Shown in pieces: positions 42,577 through 51,030 of a stretch of DNA of 64,000 nt. Position 1 is the stretch's first letter; each line of letters starts with the position of its first letter. The notes beneath the pieces are model-generated. The model was not told where the DNA came from. It saw only the letters and a program-made list of their open reading frames with translations, and did no database searches. A program made the position numbers and the translations under genes. This stretch comes from Serpentinimonas raichei (GTDB lineage Bacteria > Pseudomonadota > Gammaproteobacteria > Burkholderiales > Burkholderiaceae_C), in assembly GCF_000828895.1 (NCBI RefSeq), contig NZ_AP014568.1:999858-1063857 (forward strand), in the 5' to 3' direction.

Positions 42577-44901
42577 ATGGCGCAACTTTCCTCTCACGAC
42601 CCCTCGGCCTCTGCCATGAGCCTGGGCGCACGCGCGGCCTACGTGCTGATCCCGCTGCTGGCTTTCGCCTGTGTGCTGTGGATTGCAGTCACGCAGCCGC
42701 TGCCGCTGGACATCACCCTGCCCTGGATTCCGGCGCTGGGGGTGGAGCTCGACTTCCACATCGACGGCCTGACGCTGCTGATGCTGCTGCTGATCACCGG
42801 CATCGGCACCGCGGTGTTCATCTATGCCGGCGGCTACCTGGCCGGGCACCCGCAGCAAAACCGGCTCTTCATCCTGCTGACGCTGTTCATGTTCGCCATG
42901 ATCGGCACCGTCATGGCCGACAACCTGATCGTGCTGTTCCTATTCTGGGAGGCGACCAGCCTGCTCTCGTTCCTGCTGGTGGGCTTCAATCACGAAGACC
43001 CCAAGAGCCGCAAATCGGCGCAGCAGGCGCTGGTGGTGACGGGCGGCGGCGGTCTGGCGCTGCTGGCCGGGGCGATTTTGCTCGGCCAGATCATGGGCAC
43101 CTACTCGATCCAAGAGATCATCACCGCGCTGCCCAACACCGAGATCACCCCGGCCCTGACGACCGCGCTGGTGCTGATTTTGTTGGGTGCCTTCACCAAG
43201 AGCGCGCAGTTTCCATTTCACTTCTGGCTGCCCAACGCCATGTCGGCCCCGACGCCGGTGTCGGCCTACCTGCACTCGGCCACCATGGTCAAGCTCGGTG
43301 TGTACCTGCTGGCGCGGCTCGACCCGGGTTTTGGCGACTGGATGATGTGGCAGTGGACGCTGCAACTCGTCGGTTCGCTCACCGCCGCCTGGGGCATGCT
43401 GCTGGCGCTGCGCGAGCGCGATTTGAAACGCATCCTGGCCTGGTCCACCGTGGCTACGCTGGGCACGCTGGTGATGCTGGTGGGCAAGACCGGACACGGG
43501 GCCACGGTGGCGGTCAGTGCGCTGCTGCTGGCGCACGCGCTCTACAAGGCGCCGCTGTTTTTCGTCGCTGGCAACGTGGACCACGGCACCGGCACCCGCA
43601 TCATCGACCGCCTAGGCAACCTGCGCCACGCCATGCCCTGGACGGCGGCTGCGGCCTTGCTGGCCGGTTTGTCGATGGCCGGCATTCCGCTCTCCTTTGG
43701 CTACGTGGTCAAAGACGTGGTGGGGCAGGCCGGGGCGCTGGGCGCCATATCGGAATTGGTCAAGTTTGCCAACACCATTTTCGCCGCGGTGGCGGTGGCG
43801 GTGGCGGCGGTGGCGGCGGTGCGGGTGTTCTGGCGCCACCCGGGCCACAACCTGACCCCGCCCGACGCCCACGAGGGTGGTCTGGCGCTGTACGGGCCGC
43901 CGCTGGTGCTGGCGGGCATCGGCATCGTGCTCGGGGTCTTTCCCTTCTTGGCCGACGGGCTGATGAGCCTGGCCGCGCACGCCATGACACCGCGCGCCGA
44001 GGCGATGGCGGTGCATTTTGCGCTCGAATTCGGCCCGGCGGCTTTGCTCTCGCTGGCCACCACCTTGGCCATCGGGGCGTTGGTGTTCATTTACTGGGAC
44101 CCGCTGCACCGGCGCTTCGACCGCATCTTGGCCAAGTTCGATCGCTCCGGTTCGCTGGCGCAGTACGAGCGCTTCATCAACGGCATTCCGGTGTTGGCGG
44201 CGCATTCCACCCGCTGGTTGCAGGGCGGCGATCTGAGCCAGTACAGCTTGGTGTTGGTGTCCTTTGTGGGTGTTTTCATGGGGGCTGCCTTGGTGGCGGG
44301 CTGGAGCCAGTGGTTGTGGCCGGCTTGGGTCATGCCTTCAGCCGGCTTCATCGGCGCCTGTGTGCTGATTGCATCTGGGGCACTGCTGGCGCTGTTTCAG
44401 CGCGATCGGCTGGTGCTGTTGCTGTCCACTGGGCTGGTGGGTTTTGGCAGCGGCGTGTTCTACCTCTACGCGGGCGCGCCGGATGTGGCTTACACCCAGT
44501 TCGCGGTCGAGTCGGTGTTTGTGATCGTGGTGGCTTCGGTGCTGCTCAAGCTGCGCCAGCGCGGCCGTGGCCAAGGGCTGGAGCAGACGCACTCGATGCG
44601 CGGGGCGCTGCCGGTGGCGCTGGTGTTTGGCGGCGTGATCGCGGTGTGGCTGCTGGTGGTTTCGGGGGTGGAGTTCAATCCGCAACTGCACCAATTCTTT
44701 GGCCAGGTGAGCGTGCCCGAAGCGCATGGGCGCAACGTGGTGAACGTGGTGCTGGTCGATTTCCGCGCCCTCGACACCCTAGGTGAAATCGTGGTGGTCA
44801 CGCTCTCGTTCTTGGCCGCCATCGCGCTGCTGCAGGCGGTGCGTGGGCACGCTAAGCGCCAACGCGCACTAGACAAAACCAAAGCCGGAGGTGCCGCATG
44901 A
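42577..44901 (+). CDS. mnhA: Mrp-type Na+/H+ antiporter subunit A
   Basis: This 774-residue, multi-spanning membrane protein is homologous to NuoL. Its proton-channel segment includes LFLFWEATSLLSFLLVGF and the KSAQFPFHFWLPNAM helix. The C-terminal domain is typical of MrpA, which distinguishes it from complex I. It is not fused to subunit B. It heads mnhABCDEFG, seven genes mostly joined by ATGA overlaps. The complex exports Na+ in exchange for H+ and supports growth at high pH or high salt. Confidence 0.95.
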   Translation: MAQLSSHDPSASAMSLGARAAYVLIPLLAFACVLWIAVTQPLPLDITLPWIPALGVELDFHIDGLTLLMLLLITGIGTAVFIYAGGYLAGHPQQNRLFILLTLFMFAMIGTVMADNLIVLFLFWEATSLLSFLLVGFNHEDPKSRKSAQQALVVTGGGGLALLAGAILLGQIMGTYSIQEIITALPNTEITPALTTALVLILLGAFTKSAQFPFHFWLPNAMSAPTPVSAYLHSATMVKLGVYLLARLDPGFGDWMMWQWTLQLVGSLTAAWGMLLALRERDLKRILAWSTVATLGTLVMLVGKTGHGATVAVSALLLAHALYKAPLFFVAGNVDHGTGTRIIDRLGNLRHAMPWTAAAALLAGLSMAGIPLSFGYVVKDVVGQAGALGAISELVKFANTIFAAVAVAVAAVAAVRVFWRHPGHNLTPPDAHEGGLALYGPPLVLAGIGIVLGVFPFLADGLMSLAAHAMTPRAEAMAVHFALEFGPAALLSLATTLAIGALVFIYWDPLHRRFDRILAKFDRSGSLAQYERFINGIPVLAAHSTRWLQGGDLSQYSLVLVSFVGVFMGAALVAGWSQWLWPAWVMPSAGFIGACVLIASGALLALFQRDRLVLLLSTGLVGFGSGVFYLYAGAPDVAYTQFAVESVFVIVVASVLLKLRQRGRGQGLEQTHSMRGALPVALVFGGVIAVWLLVVSGVEFNPQLHQFFGQVSVPEAHGRNVVNVVLVDFRALDTLGEIVVVTLSFLAAIALLQAVRGHAKRQRALDKTKAGGAA

Positions 44902-45374
44902 ACCGGCGCGTGGTGATTCTGGAGTCGATTGCCGGCCCCTTGTATGTGACGATCCTGCTGGCCTCGCTCTGGGTGCTGCTGCGCGGGCACAACGAGCCCG
45001 GCGGCGGCTTCATCGGCGGCTTGCTGGCCGTGACCGCATCGGTGCTGTGGGCGGTGGCGCACGGGCGTGTGGCGGCCACTGCGCGCCTGCCCTACGGCAG
45101 TGCGATGCGCCTGACCGTGATCGGCATTGGCATCGGCGTGCTCTCGGGCATTCCGGCGCTGCTGCTGGGCTTGCCCTACCTAACGCACCTGTGGGGCCAT
45201 ATCCCACTCGGTTTTACCGAGCTCAAGGTTTCGACCGTGATCATTTTCGACCTCGGCGTCTATCTGGCGGTCTGGGGCGGTTTGGCCGGTTACGCCATCG
45301 AGCTGCTCGGCATGGACGAGCCCGACGCCCACGACGACACAGCGGCCGATGCGGCCCAGGAGCTGCGCGCATGA
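44898..45374 (+). CDS. mnhB: Mrp-type Na+/H+ antiporter subunit B
   Basis: This 158-residue membrane protein has about four transmembrane segments and the conserved LRGHNEPGGGFIGGL motif of the MnhB family. It overlaps mnhA by 4 bp (ATGA). The C-terminus is acidic and Ala-rich. Confidence 0.94.
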   Translation: MNRRVVILESIAGPLYVTILLASLWVLLRGHNEPGGGFIGGLLAVTASVLWAVAHGRVAATARLPYGSAMRLTVIGIGIGVLSGIPALLLGLPYLTHLWGHIPLGFTELKVSTVIIFDLGVYLAVWGGLAGYAIELLGMDEPDAHDDTAADAAQELRA

Positions 45375-45820
45375 TCTGGTTGCTGGCCCTCACCATCTGG
45401 ATCACCGTCACCGCAGGTATTTATTTGGCGCTGTCGCGTGATGTGTTTCGCTGCGTGTTTGGCTTGGGCATATTGGGTAGCGCAGCCATTTTGGTTTTGT
45501 TTGCCTCCGGTCGTTTGGGCAGTGTGCAACCGGCCGTGATCCCCTTGGGCGAAACCGTGCTGCGCGACGCCGCCAACCCGTTGAGCCAAGCGTTGGCTCT
45601 GACCGCGATCGTGATCGGCTTTGCCCTGATCTGTTTTTCTGTCGTTGTGGCGCTGCGCCTGATTCAGCGTGCCGACACCGACGACACACTGGCCCTGCGC
45701 ATGTCTGAACCCATCCCGACCGATCCCATCAAGCCGCCCTACAACGGGGCCGAGCACGAGCCTGCACAGCCTGCTGCAACCCCTGCCGCCAGCGCGACCA
45801 AGCTGGAGGGGGTGGCATGA
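45371..45820 (+). CDS. mnhC: Mrp-type Na+/H+ antiporter subunit C
   Basis: This 149-residue NuoK-like subunit has three transmembrane helices. GIYLALSRDVFRCVFGL and LSQALALTAIVIGFA are typical of MnhC. A polar, Pro/Ala-rich tail of about 40 residues follows the last helix. It overlaps both mnhB and mnhD by 4 bp. Confidence 0.93.
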   Translation: MIWLLALTIWITVTAGIYLALSRDVFRCVFGLGILGSAAILVLFASGRLGSVQPAVIPLGETVLRDAANPLSQALALTAIVIGFALICFSVVVALRLIQRADTDDTLALRMSEPIPTDPIKPPYNGAEHEPAQPAATPAASATKLEGVA

Positions 45821-47271
45821 CTTGGCTTGCTGCGACGCCGGTGCTGGTGCCCATGGTCACCATGGTGGCCACGGCGCTGGCGTACAAAAACCCGCGCCTG
45901 CAAGCCGCAATTAGCTTGCTGGGTGCTCTGGCTTTTCTGGTTTGCGCGCTCGCCTTGGTGGCGGTGGCGCATCAAGACCAGGCAGCGCAGACCGTGTTTG
46001 GCGACTGGGGAGCGCCCTACGGCATCGAGTTTGCCATCGACCGGCTCAGTGCCGCCATGGTCTTGATGGCGGCCTTCATGGGCACGGTTTGCCTGATCTT
46101 TATGCTCAGCGACGCCGACACCGGTTCGCGCCACCCCATGGTGTTGCCGCTCCTGCATGGGGTGCTGTGCGGTGCGGGTGGGGCTTTCGCCACGGCCGAC
46201 TTGTTCAACCTGTACGTCTGGTTCGAGGTCATGCTGGTGGCGGCCATGGGCCTGTTTGCACTGGGGGGCCGAGTTGACCAGCTCGACGCCACTTTCAAGT
46301 ACTACGTGCTAAACATTTTTGGCACCCTGTTTTTCCTGATCGCCGTCGCCATGGTTTATGCCGCGACCGGGCATCTAAACTATACGGCGGTGGCCCAAGC
46401 CATCCCCTACCTGTCAACGGGCATGATGACCTTGCTGGCAGTGGGTTTGCTGCTGTCTTTTCTCATCAAATCGGCGGCTTTCCCGGTCTTTGCTTGGTTG
46501 CCGGCCTCCTACCATACCTTGCCGGCCCCGGTGCTGGCGCTGTTTGCTGCCGTCTTGACCAAGGTGGGCGTCTATGCGGTGCTGCGCACCTTGGGCGACA
46601 TTTTTGTGGGCGCACCCGATTTCATCTACGTGGTGCTGGGCTGGATCGCCGTGGGCTCGATGGTGTTTGGCGTGATTGGTGCCGCTTACCACTGGGACAT
46701 GCGGCGCATTCTGGCTTTTCACAGCGTGAGCCAGATAGGCTACATTTTGCTGGCCGTGGCGCTTGCCAGCCAAGCGGGCCATGCAGCAGCATTGTTCTAC
46801 ATTTTGCACCACAGCATCGTCAAAGCCAATCTGTTCTTGATCGCTGCCATCATCTGGCGCTTGAGCGGCGACTACGATCTGCGCCGCATCGGTGGTTTGT
46901 ACAAAACCCAGCCCTTGCTGGCTGTGCTGTTCTTCATCATGGCCATGTCGCTGGTTGGGATTCCGCCCTTTACCGGTTTTTGGGCCAAGGTGATGGTGGT
47001 GCAAGAAACCATTGCCCAAGGTCAGATTGCTTGGACTTTCTTTGCGCTGTTGGTCGGCATGTTGACGCTTTACTCAATGGCCAAGATCTGGATGGAGGCT
47101 TTTTGGAAGCCGCACCCGAATCCGGCGTGGCGCCCACCGAAAGTCACCCAACTTGGGCCAGCTTGGATTGCCAGCTTGGGTTTGGCTGTGCTGATGCTGG
47201 TTATTTCCTTGTATCCGCAGCCGCTGATCGAATACGCCCAAGCGGCCGCCAAAACCCTGGGGGCCCCCTGA
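45817..47271 (+). CDS. mnhD: Mrp-type Na+/H+ antiporter subunit D
   Basis: This 484-residue NuoM/N-like subunit has about 14 transmembrane segments. Motifs include FNLYVWFEVMLVAAMGL with the conserved Glu, and FLIKSAAFPVFAWLPASYHT with the conserved Lys. With MnhA it forms the ion-translocating core. It starts within the end of mnhC (ATGA) and ends 2 bp before mnhE. Confidence 0.95.
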   Translation: MTWLAATPVLVPMVTMVATALAYKNPRLQAAISLLGALAFLVCALALVAVAHQDQAAQTVFGDWGAPYGIEFAIDRLSAAMVLMAAFMGTVCLIFMLSDADTGSRHPMVLPLLHGVLCGAGGAFATADLFNLYVWFEVMLVAAMGLFALGGRVDQLDATFKYYVLNIFGTLFFLIAVAMVYAATGHLNYTAVAQAIPYLSTGMMTLLAVGLLLSFLIKSAAFPVFAWLPASYHTLPAPVLALFAAVLTKVGVYAVLRTLGDIFVGAPDFIYVVLGWIAVGSMVFGVIGAAYHWDMRRILAFHSVSQIGYILLAVALASQAGHAAALFYILHHSIVKANLFLIAAIIWRLSGDYDLRRIGGLYKTQPLLAVLFFIMAMSLVGIPPFTGFWAKVMVVQETIAQGQIAWTFFALLVGMLTLYSMAKIWMEAFWKPHPNPAWRPPKVTQLGPAWIASLGLAVLMLVISLYPQPLIEYAQAAAKTLGAP

Positions 47272-47273
47272 CC

Positions 47274-47627
47274 ATGATGCGGTTCAAACCCATTGCCGCC
47301 GTCGTGCTGCTGGCGCGTTTCCTCAAGGCCGTGGTGCTCTCGGGCATCCAGACCGTGCAGGTGATTTTGCGCGCCAGTTTCGGCCAGCGCACGCCACCGC
47401 CAGCGGCCTTTTTGCGCGTCCACTTCGCTCCCATGAGCCCCATGGGCGCTTCGCTGCTGGGCTGCATGATCACCCTCACGCCCGGCACCACCACGCTGGA
47501 TATCGACATGGAAAACCGCATAATTTTGATGCACGTGCTCGACGCCTCTGACACCGACGCCATCGTGCAAGGCATCCGCGACGATTTTGAGTCTGGCCTG
47601 GTGCCGCTGTTTGGGGTGCGCGCATGA
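47274..47627 (+). CDS. mnhE: Mrp-type Na+/H+ antiporter subunit E (short form)
   Basis: This 117-residue subunit carries the family core ILRASFGQRTPPPAAFLRV and MITLTPGTTTLDID. Many MnhE proteins are about 160 residues with two extra N-terminal membrane helices; here only one hydrophobic segment precedes the core, so it is a short form. ATG at 47274 or 47277. It overlaps mnhF by 4 bp. Confidence 0.9.
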   Translation: MMRFKPIAAVVLLARFLKAVVLSGIQTVQVILRASFGQRTPPPAAFLRVHFAPMSPMGASLLGCMITLTPGTTTLDIDMENRIILMHVLDASDTDAIVQGIRDDFESGLVPLFGVRA

Positions 47628-47908
47628 TGCTCTGGTTGGCCACCACTTTGCTGGTCTTGCTCGCGCTGGCATCCTGCGGCCTGGCCACTTGGCGCATCAT
47701 CCAAGGCCCCACCCACGCCGACCGGGTGGTGGCACTCGACATCATGCTGGCGGCCGCCGTGGGCTTGTGCGTGGCGGCCTCGATCTATACCGCGCGCACC
47801 GTGTTTCTGGATGTGGCGATCGGGCTGGCGCTGGTCGGTTTCGTGGCCACCGTGGGCTGGGCCCGGGTGGTGGACAAAGGGGCGGATCAACAAGGGGCCG
47901 ATCAATGA
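47624..47908 (+). CDS. mnhF: Mrp-type Na+/H+ antiporter subunit F
   Basis: This 94-residue subunit has three transmembrane helices and the family motif RIIQGPTHADRVVALDIM. It overlaps mnhE and mnhG by 4 bp each, consistent with one polycistronic message. Confidence 0.93.
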   Translation: MMLWLATTLLVLLALASCGLATWRIIQGPTHADRVVALDIMLAAAVGLCVAASIYTARTVFLDVAIGLALVGFVATVGWARVVDKGADQQGADQ

Positions 47909-48261
47909 TGCTCGACGCGCTGGTTTCGGTTTTTCTGCTCGCCGGCGGGGTGCTGCTGCTGATTGCTGCCTGGGGCGTGGTGGCGCTGCCCGATGCGTTG
48001 TCGCGCCAGCACGCCGCCACCAAGGCCGGCACCTTTGCGCTGGCAATGGTCTGCATCGGGGCCATGCTGTTTGCGCTCGACTGGGCCTGGAGCTGGCGCA
48101 TCCTGCTCATTTTGGGCTTTTTGCTGGCCACGCTGCCGGTGGCCTCGCACCTGCTGGCGCGCGCCGCGGTGCGCGAATCCAACTTGGTGCCGGATGCCAG
48201 CCAGGTGCGCCTGATTGGCGACGACCCGGCGCAAGCCAGTAAGCCGGGCAGCCGCACTTGA
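47905..48261 (+). CDS. mnhG: Mrp-type Na+/H+ antiporter subunit G
   Basis: This 118-residue subunit has three transmembrane helices with the MnhG pattern: GVVALPDALSRQHAATKAGT after the first helix. It is the last gene of the antiporter operon. Its TGA lies in the first unit of a 12-bp tandem repeat that fills the gap to the convergent LOG gene. Confidence 0.93.
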   Translation: MMLDALVSVFLLAGGVLLLIAAWGVVALPDALSRQHAATKAGTFALAMVCIGAMLFALDWAWSWRILLILGFLLATLPVASHLLARAAVRESNLVPDASQVRLIGDDPAQASKPGSRT

Positions 48262-48295
48262 CCCCTCAGCCGACCCCTAAACCGACCCCTCAGTC
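48260..48295. repeat. Three 12-bp tandem repeats between convergent genes
   Basis: Units GACCCCTCAGCC, GACCCCTAAACC and GACCCCTCAGTC lie head to tail. The TGA of mnhG overlaps the first unit, and the stop of the LOG gene (TCA on the plus strand) lies in the third. The repeat thus occupies the whole 28-bp gap. Confidence 0.85.
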
Positions 48296-49180
48296 TGGCG
48301 CCGCGCAGCCGCTGTCGGGCAGGTTGTAAAAGCGCCGGATGCCGTCCCAGACGGCTTCGGGCGTGTCCACGGTCTGAAACAAATCCAGATCGGCGGCGCT
48401 GATCGCCCCTTCTTCGACCAGCACCTCGAGCCGGATCAGGCGCTGCCAGTAGTCGCTGCCAAAGAGGAAGATCGGCAGCGGTTTGGCCTTGTGGCATTGC
48501 ACCAGGGTGAGCACTTCAAACAGCTCGTCTAGGGTGCCAAAACCGCCCGGAAACGCCACCAGCGCCTTGGCGCGCATCAAAAAATGCATTTTGCGCAGCG
48601 CAAAATAGTGGAACTTGAAGTTCAGTTCGGGGCTGACGTAGGGGTTGGATTGCTGCTCGTGCGGCAGCGTGATATTGAGCCCGAGGTTGAGCGCCCCCGC
48701 CTCGTGCGCACCGCGGTTAGCCGCCTCCATGATGCCGGGGCCCCCGCCGGTGGCGATGTAGAGCCGGTCTGGCGCCGGGCAGTGCAGGCTGTATTCGGCC
48801 ACTAGGCGGGCAAAGCGGCGCGCTTGTTCGTAGTAGTGGGCGTTGCGTTGCAGCACCCGGGCTTGCGCCAGCGCCTGCGCATCGCCGCTGGCCTGTGCCT
48901 GGGCCAGCAATTCGGCCGCCTCTGCGGGCGAGCGAAAGCGCGCGCTGCCAAACACCACCACCGTGTGCTCGATGCCCAGCTCCTGCATCTGCAACTCGGG
49001 CTTGAGCAGTTCGAGCTGCATGCGGATGCCGCGCGACTCGCGGCGCAGCAAAAACTCCGGATCGGCAAAAGCCAGCCGGTGCGCGACGGGCTCCAGTTCC
49101 ACGCCGTCGGCGGCTTGGGCCTGCAGCTCGGCCCAGGCATGCGCCAAGCGGTTGACGCGCAGGTCTTGGGGGTTGCCCAT
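48290..49180 (-). CDS. LOG family protein (nucleotide 5'-monophosphate nucleosidase-like)
   Basis: This 296-residue Rossmann-fold protein has the LOG motifs TGGGPGIMEAANRGA and PGGFGTLDELFEVL. Relatives cleave cytokinin riboside or purine 5'-monophosphates to base and ribose 5-phosphate. It has a longer N-terminal region (about 70 residues) than short LOG proteins. It follows efp by 32 bp on the same strand. The biological role in bacteria is uncertain. Confidence 0.87.
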   Translation of the reverse strand: MGNPQDLRVNRLAHAWAELQAQAADGVELEPVAHRLAFADPEFLLRRESRGIRMQLELLKPELQMQELGIEHTVVVFGSARFRSPAEAAELLAQAQASGDAQALAQARVLQRNAHYYEQARRFARLVAEYSLHCPAPDRLYIATGGGPGIMEAANRGAHEAGALNLGLNITLPHEQQSNPYVSPELNFKFHYFALRKMHFLMRAKALVAFPGGFGTLDELFEVLTLVQCHKAKPLPIFLFGSDYWQRLIRLEVLVEEGAISAADLDLFQTVDTPEAVWDGIRRFYNLPDSGCAAPD

Positions 49181-49212
49181 CGGGATGGCTGGACCAGCCG
49201 CAGCTTGGCCGA

Positions 49213-49767
49213 TCAGACGCGGCGGCGGTATTCGCCCGTGCGGGTGTCGATCTCGATGCGGTCGCCTTGCTCGACGAACAGCGGCACCGAAACCTCGAAG
49301 CCGGTGGCGATTTTGGCTGGCTTCAAGACCTTGCCCGAGGTGTCGCCCTTGACGGCCGGTTCGGTCCAGGTGATTTCGCGCTCGACGCTGGTGGGCACTT
49401 CGACCGAAATGGCCTTGCCGTCGTAGAACACCACTTCAACCGCCATGCCGTCGGCCAGGTAGTTGAGCGCATCGCCCATGTTGCCGGCTTCGACTTCGTA
49501 CTGGTTGTAGTCGGCGTCCATGCAGACGTACATGGGGTCGGCAAAGTAGGAGTAGGTGCAGTCTTTTTTGTCGAGGATGACGTTGTCGATCTTGTCGTCG
49601 GCCTTGAACACCACTTCGGTGCCCATATTGCTCAGCAGCGCTTTGAGCTTCATGCGCACCGTGGCGGCACCGCGGCCGCCGCGGGCGTATTCGGTTTTGA
49701 GGACGATCATCGGGTCTTTGCCGTGCATGATGACGTTGCCGGCGCGGATTTCTTGGGCGATTTTCAT
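49213..49767 (-). CDS. efp: Translation elongation factor P (Arg32 type)
   Basis: This 184-residue factor relieves ribosome stalling at polyproline. The tip of domain I reads [14 protein letters not shown] with Arg32 where E. coli has Lys34; this arginine is the rhamnosylation site in EarP-containing bacteria. The ATG at 49767 gives the standard start [12 protein letters not shown]. The modifying enzyme EarP is encoded 135 bp upstream on the same strand, which supports the assignment strongly. Confidence 0.96.
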   Translation of the reverse strand: MKIAQEIRAGNVIMHGKDPMIVLKTEYARGGRGAATVRMKLKALLSNMGTEVVFKADDKIDNVILDKKDCTYSYFADPMYVCMDADYNQYEVEAGNMGDALNYLADGMAVEVVFYDGKAISVEVPTSVEREITWTEPAVKGDTSGKVLKPAKIATGFEVSVPLFVEQGDRIEIDTRTGEYRRRV

Positions 49768-49902
49768 GGTGGGGTGCGCAAATGCGGATTCAGGGTGCGG
49801 ATTTGGAGTGCGATTCAGGCAAAGTTGGGGGAGTGCCTGATCACAAGGCAGCAAGACGCGAACGCCAACCTAGCCGCCAAGCCCAAAAGCAAACCGCAGA
49901 TT

Positions 49903-51030
49903 CTACCTTTTTTCGCCGACGAAGCCCAGCAGTTGGCTCACCAGATCGGCTTGCTGCAACAAGCGCTGGCGCGCGGCCTGGATGCACTGCCGCCAGGCTT
50001 GCAGGCGCTGCGCCGTCAAAGGGGGCAGGGCGGCTTCGGATGGTGCCCCGTTCCAAGCCCGGTGCCACTGGCGCAAGCAGGGCGGAGCGGCTAGCCAGTG
50101 CAGAAAGGCTTCGAGCTTGGCGTGCTGCGCGCCATCTTGCTGCGGGTAGAGCTGCCACAGCAGCGGCTGGCCAGCCCAGAGCGCGCTCACCAGCGAGTCT
50201 TCGCCACGCACCAAGTTGAGGTGGCAGGTGCGCAGCAGGGCGTCGAATTCGGTTTGTGCCAGCAGGGGCAGCAGGGTGGTTTTTGGGGGGGGCTGGCCTG
50301 ACCATACAGCCTGCCAAGTGGCTTGGGTGCGACCTGCCGCGACCAGCCAATGCGCCTGCGCCAGCGCCGGGTCGACCTGCAGGGCGGGCAGGGCGGTGGC
50401 ATGGTAGCAAAACAAGAGCATCTTTAAATCACTGGCGGCCGGCTCGGAGGGCTCGCAGGACTTGGCGCCGGGCAGCGGCGCGGGGGTGGCGCTGCTGGCC
50501 ATTTCGCGCAGCAGCCCGCCGCTCCCCGGCGTGAAGCCGGGGTAGTAAAACCACTTGCAGCGCCCGGCCAGCGGCCCGCTCAGTACCGGGGAGGGCAGGC
50601 CGTGGCAGCGCTCGACCCAGGGCTCGGCGCTCAGGTATTCGAGGTTGAGCCAGACTTGTCCGGCGCGGCCTTCGGGTTGCAGTGCCTGCACCCAGTGCGG
50701 CTCGATGTGGCAGCCAAAGGCTTCGATCAGTACATCGCCCGGTTCGATGGCGGGCGCTGGCGCATCGGGCTGCTGGCGCGGCCACGGGTACACGCGCAGG
50801 CCCGCCAGCTCGCCTTGGCTTTGCAGCGCACCGGGGGCCATCCAAGCCAAGGCTGAGGCATCGTCAACCCACAGCCGCACGCGCTGGCCGCGCTGCGCCA
50901 ACTGGTGCGCCAGCCGCCAGCACACGCCCAAATCGCCCCAGTTGTCGATCACGTGGCAAAAAATGTCCCAGAGCAGGGGGGGTGCGGGGGGCTCTGGTGC
51001 GGCTATAGATAAAGGTTCAGCAGGGCTCAT
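49903..51030 (-). CDS. earP: EF-P arginine rhamnosyltransferase EarP
   Basis: This 375-residue GT-B glycosyltransferase attaches rhamnose from dTDP-rhamnose to EF-P Arg32. The conserved N-terminal segment DIFCHVIDNWGDLGVCWRLA has Asp29 and Asp33, matching the catalytic aspartates described in Pseudomonas. Glu277 lies in RGEDS, the donor-binding motif. Its ATG overlaps the upstream rhuM stop by 4 bp, an unusual pairing. efp lies downstream. Confidence 0.94.
   Translation of the reverse strand: MSPAEPLSIAAPEPPAPPLLWDIFCHVIDNWGDLGVCWRLAHQLAQRGQRVRLWVDDASALAWMAPGALQSQGELAGLRVYPWPRQQPDAPAPAIEPGDVLIEAFGCHIEPHWVQALQPEGRAGQVWLNLEYLSAEPWVERCHGLPSPVLSGPLAGRCKWFYYPGFTPGSGGLLREMASSATPAPLPGAKSCEPSEPAASDLKMLLFCYHATALPALQVDPALAQAHWLVAAGRTQATWQAVWSGQPPPKTTLLPLLAQTEFDALLRTCHLNLVRGEDSLVSALWAGQPLLWQLYPQQDGAQHAKLEAFLHWLAAPPCLRQWHRAWNGAPSEAALPPLTAQRLQAWRQCIQAARQRLLQQADLVSQLLGFVGEKR

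Noticed and set aside
42577..47271. Large NuoL/M-like genes considered as respiratory complex I
   Set aside because: The seven-gene order with B, C, E, F and G subunits and no hydrophilic Nuo subunits identifies an Mrp antiporter.
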